Assembly: GCA_947176345.1 (NCBI GenBank)
Contig: CAMWQI010000007.1
Coordinates: forward strand, 1 to 35,955
Origin: an uncultured Ruminococcus sp.
Lineage (GTDB): Bacteria > Bacillota > Clostridia > Oscillospirales > Ruminococcaceae
DNA length: 35,955 nucleotides
Direction: 5' to 3'
Shown here piece after piece: positions 17,830 through 26,412 of this stretch (its first letter is position 1; every line of letters begins with the position of its first letter). The position numbers and the translations under genes were made by a program. Below the pieces are notes generated by a model. The model did no database searches. It saw nothing but the letters and a program-made list of their open reading frames with translations, and had not been told where the DNA came from.

Positions 17830-18543
17830 TTACTTGTTTTTGTTGACAATTCTTGTTTCTTCTGAACCGTCCTCAAGATTTACATAGCGTACAAAAAGTG
17901 ATACCTTGTTGTCCTCGTTGAGACTGTTCCATAAAGTATCTGTAAACTCATCTATACCACCTTTTATTGCGATAAGTTTAGGTTCTCCCTCAAAGCTTGG
18001 AAGCGGATTTCCGTCGCCCATGTATGTGTGAATGAAATGACCCTCACCGGCAATGGGATTTGTATATGTAAATGTATGTCTTAAACATGAATCTGGATTT
18101 CCGTTGTTGCTTTTGAGAATTGACATAGCGTAATTAAAACCGCCGTTTTCAAAGTGCAGTATACCGGAAATTCGCGGTGTGTAGTTCGGTGCGTCGTCCT
18201 CAAACTCACGGGTGCGGAGTGACTGTTCAAATGTGTACTGCTTGTCCATGAGTTCGTAAATTGTGTCTGTTTGGTCACCGTTGGTGACAATGAGTTTGTT
18301 TCCAAGAACACGTACCGGAGCATATATAATGAGATGCGGGTCTGTAAGTTTGGACGGGTCAAAAGCTTCTGTGCGTATGCCCTTGCCCTCTTCAACGAAA
18401 ACACGGTTACGACTGTTTTCGCTTCTGCCCATGATAAAGTATGCCGTAACGGCATATTTACCGCACTCACATCTGCCTATGATTATACCTCTGCCAGGGT
18501 ATGCGTTTGAACTGAGTTCCTGTGCAATATCAAGTTTTTTCAT
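17830..18543 (-). CDS. purO: IMP cyclohydrolase, PurO type
   Basis: A 237-residue protein matching the PurO-type IMP cyclohydrolase family (PF07826), first known from archaea, which closes the purine ring of FAICAR to give IMP. Supporting motifs are YPGRGIIIGR near the N-terminus (15-24), the conserved YFIMGRSENSRNRVF (about 35-49; family pattern gRS..nR), TDPHLIIYAPVRV and LIVTNGDQTDTIYE. It completes the pathway left open by the transformylase-only PurH in the same run. AAGGAG lies 11 bases upstream. The assignment is by motif recall and could be confirmed by a profile search. Confidence 0.85.
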   Translation of the reverse strand: MKKLDIAQELSSNAYPGRGIIIGRCECGKYAVTAYFIMGRSENSRNRVFVEEGKGIRTEAFDPSKLTDPHLIIYAPVRVLGNKLIVTNGDQTDTIYELMDKQYTFEQSLRTREFEDDAPNYTPRISGILHFENGGFNYAMSILKSNNGNPDSCLRHTFTYTNPIAGEGHFIHTYMGDGNPLPSFEGEPKLIAIKGGIDEFTDTLWNSLNEDNKVSLFVRYVNLEDGSEETRIVNKNK

Positions 18544-18559
18544 GATAAAAAAATCTCCT

Positions 18560-19051
18560 TTATATTTGATTTATATAATTGTATTCGCTGGTGTCATATT
18601 CAAGCCATGGGGAATAATCATTGAATGAACTGAGATACACAACTTTGTTATTGAATATGTCAATTTCCATACCATGTTCAATTTCCCAGTCGCACTCACA
18701 TTCAAGCTGATAACATGTTATATTTTCGTCAGCAGGCTTTTCAACTATCAGTGTATTCGGCTTGAAACATTTCAGCATATCCAGTGGGTGAGTTTCAGCA
18801 GTGACGGGTATTGTCAAATATTCGTCCCAGTCTTCATCTGCAATTTCCATGAAATCCAAACAGTAAGCCTTTGCACCCTTGCAGATAGTTTCAATAATTT
18901 CAGGACTTAATTTATTGAAATGTTCTGCACATTTTTGTGCGTATTCAATGCTTACTTCGTCGTCAATCATGACATCAATTTCAGTATTGAAAATTTCAGA
19001 ATATAATTTCCCCTCAATGCCGATTTCGGTTTTTCTGATGTCCGTAATCAA
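18560..19051 (-). CDS. hypothetical protein, tandem paralogue 1
   Basis: A 163-residue acidic soluble protein, clearly paralogous to the gene at 19054. Shared blocks are SEIFNTE, DDEVSIEYAQKC, GAKAYCLDF, LDMLKCF/LEMLKCF and the best conserved one, CDWEIEHGMEIDI, followed by YSPWLEY. The EHG motif near the C-terminus recalls DUF2004/DUF6985-like proteins, some of them immunity-like, but I cannot confirm that. Only two bases separate it from its paralogue. Confidence 0.65.
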   Translation of the reverse strand: MITDIRKTEIGIEGKLYSEIFNTEIDVMIDDEVSIEYAQKCAEHFNKLSPEIIETICKGAKAYCLDFMEIADEDWDEYLTIPVTAETHPLDMLKCFKPNTLIVEKPADENITCYQLECECDWEIEHGMEIDIFNNKVVYLSSFNDYSPWLEYDTSEYNYINQI

Positions 19052-19053
19052 TT

Positions 19054-19602
19054 TTATGCCTCCATGCGATTAATATAATTTTCGTCGTCATCGTCTTCGT
19101 ATTCAAGCCACGGCGAATAGCCATTAAATAAGCTTAGATACAAAACTTTGTCATCAAGTATGTCAATTTCCATACCGTGTTCGATTTCCCAGTCACAGTC
19201 GCACCCAATCTGATAGCCGATTTTGTTTAAGTCTTCCGGTTCTTGCACGTAAAGGTCAGTAGGTCTGAAACATTTCAGCATTTCCAGGGGCGGTGTGTCT
19301 GCATTGACGGGGATTGTCATATCCTTTCCGTATACATCAATGTCCATGTCCAGAAAGTCAAGACAATAAGCCTTAGCACCCTTGCATATGATTTCAAGCA
19401 TTGCAGGGCTTAAATTCTGGAAATGTTCAATACATTTCTGTGCGTATTCAATGCTTACTTCATCGTCGGCTGAAAATTCCATTTCAGTATTGAAAATTTC
19501 AGAAAAAAATTTAAAGTTTTCTATAAAATCAGTCCTTTCCGGAATATCTGTATATTTCAAGAATATACTGGTCATCATATCCGCATTTGTCAAATATATC
19601 AA
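19054..19602 (-). CDS. hypothetical protein, tandem paralogue 2 (start uncertain)
   Basis: Up to 182 residues, sharing all conserved blocks with the gene at 18560 (SEIFNTE, DDEVSIEYAQKC, GAKAYCLDF, CDWEIEHGMEID, YSPWLEY). The first 25 or so codons overlap the end of the lipoprotein gene in another frame, and no ribosome site is seen before any ATG there. The paralogue's start aligns near residue 15-17, where no ATG exists (KYTDIPER against MITDIRKT). The original start may have been lost, with translation now depending on coupling. Function unknown. Confidence 0.55.
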   Translation of the reverse strand: MIYLTNADMMTSIFLKYTDIPERTDFIENFKFFSEIFNTEMEFSADDEVSIEYAQKCIEHFQNLSPAMLEIICKGAKAYCLDFLDMDIDVYGKDMTIPVNADTPPLEMLKCFRPTDLYVQEPEDLNKIGYQIGCDCDWEIEHGMEIDILDDKVLYLSLFNGYSPWLEYEDDDDENYINRMEA

Positions 19603-20074
19603 TAATTTCCTGCTCCGTTATGTTTTCATGCAGAAATTCAGAAGTTTTTCTGAGTTTTTCATATGCTGAATCAGAATCGCTTATATTTATGCTTACACAG
19701 TCATCATCAAAACAGCGTGAAAGCCAACAGAATGGTTCAATTTCCGTCATGCCGGAGGTTTCTTGTTTATAATTCTGTACATAATAGACTTTTTCACCGT
19801 CATAGTTGAAAAGATAGGCGACTTTTTCGGGCAGTTTGTACTGTCCTTTTTTGTCGGTTCTGAATGTAAATATAACATCATCGTCTTTTTTTATCTTAAT
19901 GTCAAGTAAATCGTCGGGGATAGTTGACGTTTGCGTGTATATAACGGTATATTTGCCGTCAACAGCGTTTTCAATGTCATATTTCTTTTTTTCAATATAA
20001 TCATGACTTACACTATTATCACTACACGAAACAAGAGTATAGACACATATCAGCAGTGCAGATAATTTTTTCAT
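19529..20074 (-). CDS. putative lipoprotein
   Basis: A 181-residue protein with a short signal peptide and a lipobox-like LVSC (residues 14-17), so probably lipid-anchored on the outer face of the membrane. The rest is soluble and acidic, with beta-type strands (KYTVIYTQTS, DVIFTFRTD, KVYYVQNYK) and a helical C-terminus (TEQEIIDIFDKCG). Its ATG overlaps the purN stop (ATGA). Its last 74 bases overlap the next gene's reading frame. No family recognised. Confidence 0.65.
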   Translation of the reverse strand: MKKLSALLICVYTLVSCSDNSVSHDYIEKKKYDIENAVDGKYTVIYTQTSTIPDDLLDIKIKKDDDVIFTFRTDKKGQYKLPEKVAYLFNYDGEKVYYVQNYKQETSGMTEIEPFCWLSRCFDDDCVSINISDSDSAYEKLRKTSEFLHENITEQEIIDIFDKCGYDDQYILEIYRYSGKD

Positions 20075-20697
20075 TCCGTAACGTAAGCCTTTCCGTTGAT
20101 AATTTCAATTCTGTCCTGACAGAAAAGTGAAACAGCCTCCGGAAGTAATTTCCACTCGACATTTTCCATAATACGTCGCTGTAAAATTTCCGGTGTATCA
20201 TCTTTTTTAACGTTAACAACGCCTTGTAATATTATCGCACCGGCGTCTGCCTTTTCGTTGACAAAATGTATAGTAGCACCGGAGACTTTAACGCCGTATT
20301 CAAGGGCTTTTTCGTGGACTTTCAGTCCATAGAAACCCTCACCACAGAATGACGGAATGAGTGCAGGGTGAACGTTGATTATCTTGTAGGCGTATTCTTT
20401 TGTCACACATTCATCAAGGATAGTCATAAATCCGGCAAGCACAACCAAATCTGCTTTAAGTTCATTGAGTGCGTTGAGAATTTCATGACTGTATGTCACA
20501 CTGTCGGGATATTCCTTGCGTGGAATAATCTTTGTCGGAATGTCATTATTCTTTGCTCTTTCAAGCGCATAGGCATTCGGATTTGAGGAGATAACACAGG
20601 TTATCTCCCCATTTTTGATAATGCCGGATTTCTGTGCGTCTATGAGTGCCTGTAAATTCGTTCCGCCACCAGAAACAAGAACTACAATATTTTTCAT
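20071..20697 (-). CDS. purN: phosphoribosylglycinamide formyltransferase
   Basis: A 208-residue folate-dependent GAR transformylase, step 3 of purine synthesis. The phosphate loop SGGGTNLQAL (9-18), the catalytic Asn108 and His110 (INVHPALIPSF) and Asp151 (NEKADAGAII) are all present, and the length is normal. GGAGG lies seven bases before the ATG. It overlaps both neighbours by four bases, a TM2-domain gene upstream and a lipoprotein gene downstream, so it is firmly built into a mixed operon. Confidence 0.97.
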   Translation of the reverse strand: MKNIVVLVSGGGTNLQALIDAQKSGIIKNGEITCVISSNPNAYALERAKNNDIPTKIIPRKEYPDSVTYSHEILNALNELKADLVVLAGFMTILDECVTKEYAYKIINVHPALIPSFCGEGFYGLKVHEKALEYGVKVSGATIHFVNEKADAGAIILQGVVNVKKDDTPEILQRRIMENVEWKLLPEAVSLFCQDRIEIINGKAYVTE

Positions 20698-21239
20698 AAT
20701 TTTTCCTCCGGTAACAGTTTCAGTCCATTTTTATCTTTAAAGCTGTTTGAAATAAGCAGTAATAAGTCAATAACAGTTCCTACACCGCCAAGACCACCCG
20801 TGCAAAGCCATAATATTCCTGAAAGAATATGACCGGTATAAAAACGGTGCAGTCCGCCACAACCGAAAAATCCGACTATGCATAGTATAATAGCAAGGGT
20901 TTTGTTTTTAGGTGAAACATCAAATCGTGGCTGTGGTTGTGGTTGAGGATTTTGTCCTATTATGATATTCTGCACGATTTGAGGCTGAGCATTACTCATG
21001 TTCTGATAGTTGTTAGGAAAATTCGGGTTATTGTTAGGGAAGTTATTAGGATTGTTGTTTCTGTTGATATTATTAGGTATGTTGCTTATATTGTTTGCAA
21101 TACTCTGACCGATATTATTTATAGCACCTGAAACAGCACCGCCGATAGTACCACTATTCATGTATTGTTCGCTTAGGTCGGAATTGCAGTATTCGCATTT
21201 ACGGCTTACGGTTTCTGCTCCACAATATGGACATTTCAT
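20694..21239 (-). CDS. zinc-ribbon TM2-domain membrane protein A
   Basis: A 181-residue protein: N-terminal zinc ribbon (MKCPYCGAE and KCEYCNSD), an Asn/Pro-rich low-complexity linker (about 40-105), and a C-terminal TM2 domain (about 110-170: two helices with GFFGCGGLHRFYTG and a GTVIDL turn). It is a paralogue of the gene at 21276, from which it differs mainly in the expanded linker. TM2 proteins are small membrane proteins of poorly known role. The gene overlaps purN as ATGA. Confidence 0.82.
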   Translation of the reverse strand: MKCPYCGAETVSRKCEYCNSDLSEQYMNSGTIGGAVSGAINNIGQSIANNISNIPNNINRNNNPNNFPNNNPNFPNNYQNMSNAQPQIVQNIIIGQNPQPQPQPRFDVSPKNKTLAIILCIVGFFGCGGLHRFYTGHILSGILWLCTGGLGGVGTVIDLLLLISNSFKDKNGLKLLPEEKL

Positions 21240-21684
21240 ATATATTCACTCCTTTTATATAAAGTATTTATTTTGTTACCATCTTGATATGCGTTTGTCT
21301 TCGTTGTCATAGAATTTGTTTATGATGATAGAAACTAAATCCATAATTGTTCCTATCCCGAAACAACCGACAGTAAGAAACCAAAGTATTCCAGTACCGA
21401 TTTTTCCGGTATAGAAACGGTGAATACCTCCCAGTCCAAAAAATCCAAGACAGCATAATGTAAGTGTTGTGGACTTGTGTTTTTTAGAAATATCTGTAAT
21501 AGTAGTATCAGGATTAATAGTTATATTCTGTACTATATTCTGTGTTACGTTTCTGGTTACGTCCTGAAATATTTCATTGACCGTTTCACCGGCAGATTGT
21601 TCTATGACAGAACCACAAAATTCACATTTTGCATAGTGTGTTTCCCCACCGCAATATGGACATTTCATATATATTCACTCCTTT
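21223..21684. repeat. 33-bp identical start regions of the two TM2 genes
   Basis: Positions 21223-21255 and 21652-21684 are identical over 33 bases. Each covers the first codons (MKCPYC), the spacer and the ribosome site. The two genes are otherwise diverged, so this is either recent gene conversion or selection on a shared translation start. Confidence 0.8.
21276..21668 (-). CDS. zinc-ribbon TM2-domain membrane protein B
   Basis: A 130-residue paralogue of the protein at 20694: zinc ribbon MKCPYCGGE with KCEFCGS, a short linker (NIVQNITIN, compare NIIIGQ in the other copy) and a TM2 domain with GFFGLGGIHRFYTGK and GTIMDL. The linker lacks the Asn/Pro expansion. It lies 14 bases after the DUF3592-like gene and 36 bases before its paralogue. 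Confidence 0.82.
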   Translation of the reverse strand: MKCPYCGGETHYAKCEFCGSVIEQSAGETVNEIFQDVTRNVTQNIVQNITINPDTTITDISKKHKSTTLTLCCLGFFGLGGIHRFYTGKIGTGILWFLTVGCFGIGTIMDLVSIIINKFYDNEDKRISRW

Positions 21685-22147
21685 ATAATATTACTGATAA
21701 TATCAGAAGTATAACCGAAATTATACCACCAATTATTATAAAACGATAATATGTAGCTGTGAGTTCGTCTTCACGTCCCATAAAATAGAATGACATGGGA
21801 TTTTCGGGGTCATAACATATCATAGTTTCTGTTCCTGTTTCATAGTGTTGTTTTCTTGAAACAACTGTATAAATTGACATAATTTCCCGTCCGTCTTCTG
21901 TGGTATATCTCACGACAGGACAAAAACCTTTTCCGGTTTTTTCCTTATGGTATTCGACTATTTCGCCATATACGGCAACGCTTTTATCCATATATGCACG
22001 AATTTTAAATATATGTCCGAAAAATATAACCGCCATAATTGCATATATTATAATCAGACCATATATCAGGTGTCCCATTTTAAAGGACACTGCAAGGACT
22101 ATCATTGAAACGACAGCCCATATTATATCGATTGTACTTACTTTCAT
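21683..22147 (-). CDS. DUF3592-like membrane protein
   Basis: A 154-residue protein with two helices at the N-terminus (about 5-22 and 26-45), a soluble beta-rich domain (about 50-125) and a C-terminal helix (about 132-153). The middle fits DUF3592: G-E-I-V, PVVRYTTEDGRE, then YETGTETMICYDPENP. It follows purM by 77 bases that contain a stable hairpin; no good ribosome site precedes the ATG. Function unknown. Confidence 0.65.
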   Translation of the reverse strand: MKVSTIDIIWAVVSMIVLAVSFKMGHLIYGLIIIYAIMAVIFFGHIFKIRAYMDKSVAVYGEIVEYHKEKTGKGFCPVVRYTTEDGREIMSIYTVVSRKQHYETGTETMICYDPENPMSFYFMGREDELTATYYRFIIIGGIISVILLILSVIL

Positions 22148-22168
22148 AAATTATTTTTTTATCCGGAG

Positions 22169-22196
22169 ATGCCGGAAGTGCAGACACTACCGGCAT
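22169..22196 (-). promoter_or_regulatory. hairpin after purM
   Basis: ATGCCGGAAGTG (22169-22180) pairs with CACTACCGGCAT (22185-22196): 11 of 12 pairs around a 4-base loop. On the coding strand it is followed by CTCCGGATAAAAAAAT, not a U-tract. It separates purM from the first inserted genes. Confidence 0.65.
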
Positions 22197-22224
22197 AACG
22201 GCAGGCATGATTATTTATTTTTTA

Positions 22225-23262
22225 TCAGCAGATTATAACTCCGTCTTCTGCCTCAACAAGTTCACCGAGTACATATGCGTCTTCACCGGCAGACTTGAGA
22301 ACTTCAACCGCCTTGTCGGCTTCGTTTTTGTCAACGGATACCATCATTCCGACACCCATATTGAACGTATTGAACATATCTCTTTCCGGAATATCACCAG
22401 AACGCTTTATCAGGTCAAATATAGGGAGTATCTGAACAGCATTTCTTTCGATTTTTGCGGAAATTCCAGTCGGCAGTACACGGGGGATATTCTCATAGAA
22501 ACCACCACCGGTTATATGAGATATAGCCTTTACGTTTACGGACTCAATAAGTTTTGAAATTGCCTTTACATAAATTCTTGTCGGAGTAAGCAGACACTCA
22601 CCTAAAGTAGTTCCTAAATCGTCAAAGTGTACAGCAAGATTTTTTTCATTTACTTCAAATACTTTTCTTACAAGTGAAAAACCGTTTGAGTGTACACCGC
22701 TTGACTTTATAGCTATAAGAACATCACCGGCTTTTTGAGTTTCAGGCTTTAAAATCTTGTCCTTGTCAACAACACCTACTGAAAAACCAGCAAGGTCATA
22801 TTCATCAAGTGGCATAAGTCCAGGGTGTTCAGCAGTTTCACCGCCAATTAAAGCACATTCAGCCTGTACACAGCCCTCTGCAACACCGGAAACGATTTCG
22901 GCTATTTTTTCCGGATAGTTCTTGCCACAGGCGATATAATCAAGGAAAAACTGAGGTTTTGCACCACAGCAGATAATATCATTCACGCACATAGCCACAC
23001 AGTCAATGCCGACTGTATCGTGTTTATCCATGATAAAAGCAATTTTGATTTTAGTTCCTACCCCGTCTGTACCGGAAACAAGCACAGGCTTTGAAATTCC
23101 TGTCATATCGAGTTCAAAGAGACCACCAAAACCACCTATGCCGGAAATTGCACCGGCTGTCATGGTACGGGCAATGTGTTTTTTCATGAGTTCAACGGCT
23201 TTATATCCGGCTGTAACGTCCACACCGGCTTTTTCATAGCTTTTTGAAAAACTGTTATTCAT
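22225..23262 (-). CDS. purM: phosphoribosylformylglycinamidine cyclo-ligase (AIR synthetase)
   Basis: A 345-residue PurM, which uses ATP to close the imidazole ring, step 5 of purine synthesis. Family features are [15 protein letters not shown] at the start, [22 protein letters not shown] (about 63-75), the [18 protein letters not shown] block (about 92-109) and [10 protein letters not shown] (about 138-147), with the C-terminal [12 protein letters not shown]. Length is normal. GGAGG at 23272-23276 precedes the ATG. It follows purF by 73 bases. Confidence 0.97.
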   Translation of the reverse strand: MNNSFSKSYEKAGVDVTAGYKAVELMKKHIARTMTAGAISGIGGFGGLFELDMTGISKPVLVSGTDGVGTKIKIAFIMDKHDTVGIDCVAMCVNDIICCGAKPQFFLDYIACGKNYPEKIAEIVSGVAEGCVQAECALIGGETAEHPGLMPLDEYDLAGFSVGVVDKDKILKPETQKAGDVLIAIKSSGVHSNGFSLVRKVFEVNEKNLAVHFDDLGTTLGECLLTPTRIYVKAISKLIESVNVKAISHITGGGFYENIPRVLPTGISAKIERNAVQILPIFDLIKRSGDIPERDMFNTFNMGVGMMVSVDKNEADKAVEVLKSAGEDAYVLGELVEAEDGVIIC

Positions 23263-23288
23263 TGGAAATTTTCCTCCTTATTTTTCAA

Positions 23289-23320
23289 AACCTGTTTCCG
23301 CAAAAAAATGAAAACAGGTT
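23289..23320 (-). promoter_or_regulatory. hairpin between purF and purM
   Basis: AACCTGTTT (23289-23297) pairs with AAACAGGTT (23312-23320) around a 14-base loop. On the coding strand TTTTGAAAAATAAGGAGG follows, only four U residues, so it is at most a weak attenuator in front of the purM ribosome site. Confidence 0.6.
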
Positions 23321-23335
23321 CTGAAATTTTTTATA

Positions 23336-24760
23336 TTATTCGTTTCCGCTCCAGCAGTAAGTACAGAGGTTGCATTCAGGCAGACCTACAGCCTTAACTT
23401 TGCCTTCGAGTGACTGAAATTCAAGTGATGTAAGTTTCAGACGACGGCAGATTTCGTCACGGAGACGTTTTCCGCGTTCTGTATTTGTATCACTGTATTC
23501 AGCAAGATATTTTACACCCTCAACACCCTCAAATTCGTCAACAATCTGTCTTGCAATAAGTTCAAGTTCTGAGTGACTGCGTGAGAAGTTAAGATATTTA
23601 CAGCCGTGCATAATCGGCGGACACGCTGAACGCATATGCACTTCCTTTGCACCGTTTTCATACAAAAATTCTACAGTTTCACGCATTTGTGTGCCACGCA
23701 CTATACTGTCGTCTACAAAGAGGAGTTTTTTACCCTCAATGAGTTCATGCACCGGAATAAGTTTCATTTTAGCAACTTTATTACGCATACTTTGATTTGT
23801 AGGCATAAAACTACGTGGCCATGTAGGAGTATATTTTATGAACGGTCTTGCGAACGGAATACCACTCCTGTTGGCATAACCTATAGCGTGAGGTGTTCCC
23901 GAATCGGGGATACCGCACACATAGTCAACGTCCGGAAGTTTACCGGCTTTTATGTCATTTTCAGCCATAATTTCACCGTTGCGTGTTCTCATGACTTCAA
24001 CATTTATACCCTCATAGACGGCAGTCGGATAACCATAATATGTCCACATAAAAGTACATATCTTCATTTTGGAGGGGGCGCCCTCACTCAAAACTTCACA
24101 GCCGTCGGAAGTTATTTTTACGATTTCACCGGCAGTAAGTTCCTTATATGTTGTATAGCCTAATTTCTGGAATGCAAAAGATTCAGTTGAAAGACAGAAA
24201 CCGTCACTTCTTTTACCTATGATTATGGGCAGTCTGCCGTACTCGTCCCTTGCCGCAATAATGCAGTTTTTGGTAAGGATTATAAGCGACATTGTACCCT
24301 CAATTTTTTCCTGTGCATAACGTATGCCCTCAACAAATGAGTTTTTCTGTGCGATTAATGCACCAATTAAGTCGCCGGAGTTTATATTTCCACTGCTCAT
24401 TGTCTCAAAGTTTGCACAGCCGTTTTCAAGGAGTTCTTCAACGAGTTTTTCAGCATTTCTTATTATGCCTACAGAACATACGGCATAAAGACCGAGTTTT
24501 GAACGCACAAGAATAGGTTGCGGGTCGGTATCGCTTATACTGCCTATGCAGAGTTTGCCACGCATTTTTACGACATCATCTTCAAATTTAGTCCTGAAAG
24601 GTGAGTTTTCGATACTATGGATATTACGCTGAAAGCCAAGCTCTTCAGAATAAGATGTCATACCGCCACGGCGTGTGCCTAAATGTGAATGGTAGTCTGT
24701 TCCGAAAAAAACATCTGTTACACAGTCATTTTTGGAAGCTACACCAAAAAATCCACCCAT
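23336..24760 (-). CDS. purF: amidophosphoribosyltransferase homologue lacking the glutaminase cysteine
   Basis: A 474-residue PurF homologue. The phosphoribosyltransferase half is intact, with the PRPP motif FVDDSIVRGT (348-357). Cysteines matching the four iron-sulfur ligands of B. subtilis PurF are present (C235, C387, C466, C469). The glutaminase half is not standard: it starts MGGFFG where PurF has Cys-Gly-x-x-Gly, so the Cys nucleophile is Gly; the positions of E. coli Arg73 and Asn101 read Ser76 and Val97. No upstream in-frame start could add a Cys. Either it uses free ammonia or a partner supplies it. The start lies four bases after purC, with GGGAG nine bases upstream. Confidence 0.9.
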   Translation of the reverse strand: MGGFFGVASKNDCVTDVFFGTDYHSHLGTRRGGMTSYSEELGFQRNIHSIENSPFRTKFEDDVVKMRGKLCIGSISDTDPQPILVRSKLGLYAVCSVGIIRNAEKLVEELLENGCANFETMSSGNINSGDLIGALIAQKNSFVEGIRYAQEKIEGTMSLIILTKNCIIAARDEYGRLPIIIGKRSDGFCLSTESFAFQKLGYTTYKELTAGEIVKITSDGCEVLSEGAPSKMKICTFMWTYYGYPTAVYEGINVEVMRTRNGEIMAENDIKAGKLPDVDYVCGIPDSGTPHAIGYANRSGIPFARPFIKYTPTWPRSFMPTNQSMRNKVAKMKLIPVHELIEGKKLLFVDDSIVRGTQMRETVEFLYENGAKEVHMRSACPPIMHGCKYLNFSRSHSELELIARQIVDEFEGVEGVKYLAEYSDTNTERGKRLRDEICRRLKLTSLEFQSLEGKVKAVGLPECNLCTYCWSGNE

Positions 24761-24764
24761 AAAA

Positions 24765-25484
24765 TTATTCTCCCATAAGTCTCTTCATTATTTCCTGATA
24801 TGCTTCTTCAACACCGCCCATATCGCGACGGAAACGGTCTTTATCAAGTTTTTCATGAGTTGTGCTGTCCCAGAAACGACAAGTATCAGGTGAGATTTCG
24901 TCGGCAAGAATAATAGTTCCGTCGGAAGTTTTGCCGAACTCAATCTTGAAATCGATAAGGTCAATATTAAGACCCTTAAAGAATTTAAGCATAAATTCGT
25001 TTACTTTGAATGCATACTTAGTAATTGTATCAATTTCTTCCTTTGTAGCGAGACCGAGTGCGAGTGCATAGTAGTCGTTTATGAACGGGTCGCCGAGGTC
25101 ATCGTTTTTGTAACTGAACTCAAGAATAGGTGTGAGAAGTTGTTTGCCCTCTTCAACGCCCATTCTTTTTGAGAATGAACCGGCTGCAACGTTTCTTACA
25201 ATAACTTCAAGCGGTACTATGGAAACTTTCTTTACGATAGTTTCGCGGTCGCTGATTTCCTCAACAAGATGTGTCGGAACGCCCTCTTTTTCGAGCATTT
25301 TAAACATGAAATTTGTCATTCTGTTGTTGACTACTCCCTTGCCTGAGATTGTACCCTTTTTTTCTCCGTTGAAAGCTGTAGCATCGTCCTTGTAGTCAAC
25401 AATTACGATGTCGGGGTCGTTGGTTGCATAGACTTTCTTTGCCTTGCCCTCGTAGAGCTGTTCCTTTTTAACAATGTTTTCCAT
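24765..25484 (-). CDS. purC: SAICAR synthetase
   Basis: A 239-residue enzyme joining aspartate to CAIR with ATP, step 7 of purine synthesis (counting CAIR formation as step 6). Key motifs are [12 protein letters not shown] (9-20), the GVEEGKQL loop, [11 protein letters not shown] and [12 protein letters not shown] (the two conserved C-terminal blocks). Length is normal. The start is MENIVKK at 25484, with AGGAGG nine bases upstream; the longer frame to 25523 has no ribosome site. Its stop is four bases before purF. Confidence 0.97.
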   Translation of the reverse strand: MENIVKKEQLYEGKAKKVYATNDPDIVIVDYKDDATAFNGEKKGTISGKGVVNNRMTNFMFKMLEKEGVPTHLVEEISDRETIVKKVSIVPLEVIVRNVAAGSFSKRMGVEEGKQLLTPILEFSYKNDDLGDPFINDYYALALGLATKEEIDTITKYAFKVNEFMLKFFKGLNIDLIDFKIEFGKTSDGTIILADEISPDTCRFWDSTTHEKLDKDRFRRDMGGVEEAYQEIMKRLMGE

Positions 25485-25571
25485 TTTCAAATTCCTCCTG
25501 AGAATCATATGAAATATATACAAGTCCTTTTTATCGGACAGGTAAACATAATTATTTGATTTTTATAAAAA

Positions 25572-25826
25572 TTACCGAACAGGGTTGAAAGAATGACCAG
25601 AAGATTTGTTGAATCCCAATTCCTTTCTGTACCTTTCAAGTTCAAATCCAGATGAAACTATAATTTCACCGTCTTCATCAAGTAAGGGAGTAAGACCACC
25701 TGCACTGTCCCAGCTTGCGTAAATATAATTCACACCTGTCATAAGGTCAACAATTATAGCAAAAACACCTTGAATGCCACCAATACGCTGATGTCCAACT
25801 TCATAAAATCTATTAATATTTTTCAT
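25572..25826 (-). CDS. small DUF6440-like protein
   Basis: An 84-residue protein with the pattern of DUF6440: VFAIIVDLMTGVNYIY (about 21-36), then GGLTPLLDEDGEII (about 43-56). It is probably a small beta-fold. An AGGAGGTG site lies about eight bases upstream. It sits 12 bases after purE and 87 before purC. Function unknown. Confidence 0.7.
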   Translation of the reverse strand: MKNINRFYEVGHQRIGGIQGVFAIIVDLMTGVNYIYASWDSAGGLTPLLDEDGEIIVSSGFELERYRKELGFNKSSGHSFNPVR

Positions 25827-25838
25827 TTAAACACCTCC

Positions 25839-26339
25839 TTACAGTTCGGCAATTTCAACTTGAAGTGTAGTGTCTTTTTCACGTACGCCCTCAGCCATCT
25901 TGACTTTTTCGTCTGCTAACTTCTGTGCAAGTTCGTCGTCTGATATTGCTAACATCTGTACCGCAAGAATACCCGCATTCTTTGCACCGTTTATTCCTAC
26001 TGTTGCAACAGGAACTCCGGGGGGCATCATTACAGACGATAAAAGAGCGTCCATGCCCTCAAGTACAGAAGACTTCATAGGAATGGCAATGACCGGCAGT
26101 GTTGTATGTCCGGCGACTACTCCGGCAAGATGTGCAGCCATTCCGGCAGCACATATTATAGTACCAAAGCCGTTTGCCTTTGCATTTGTAGCAAATTCGC
26201 AAGCCTCCGCCGGTGTTCTGTGTGCGGACATTACACGGCATTCAAACTCTACACCGTATTTTTTAAGTTCTGTAAGGGCTGATTTTACAACAGGAAAATC
26301 ACTGTTGCTACCCATGATAACTGCAACTTTCTTTGACAT
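25839..26339 (-). CDS. purE: N5-carboxyaminoimidazole ribonucleotide mutase, class I PurE
   Basis: A 166-residue PurE that moves the carboxyl of N5-CAIR to give CAIR, step 6. All family motifs are present: VIMGSNSDFPV (8-18), VMSAHRTP (36-43, with the catalytic His), GMAAHLAGVVAGHTTLPVIA and MPPGVPVATVGI. This sequence is of the bacterial class I type, which normally works with PurK, not found in the window. It is the first purine gene of the run, 73 bases after the WG-repeat gene. Confidence 0.97.
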   Translation of the reverse strand: MSKKVAVIMGSNSDFPVVKSALTELKKYGVEFECRVMSAHRTPAEACEFATNAKANGFGTIICAAGMAAHLAGVVAGHTTLPVIAIPMKSSVLEGMDALLSSVMMPPGVPVATVGINGAKNAGILAVQMLAISDDELAQKLADEKVKMAEGVREKDTTLQVEIAEL

Positions 26340-26412
26340 TTAAAAAACTCCTTTTTTAAAAAATTTTGTATTTTGCCTGTGACTTTTTTGGATTTGGCGT
26401 GTTATATATAAT

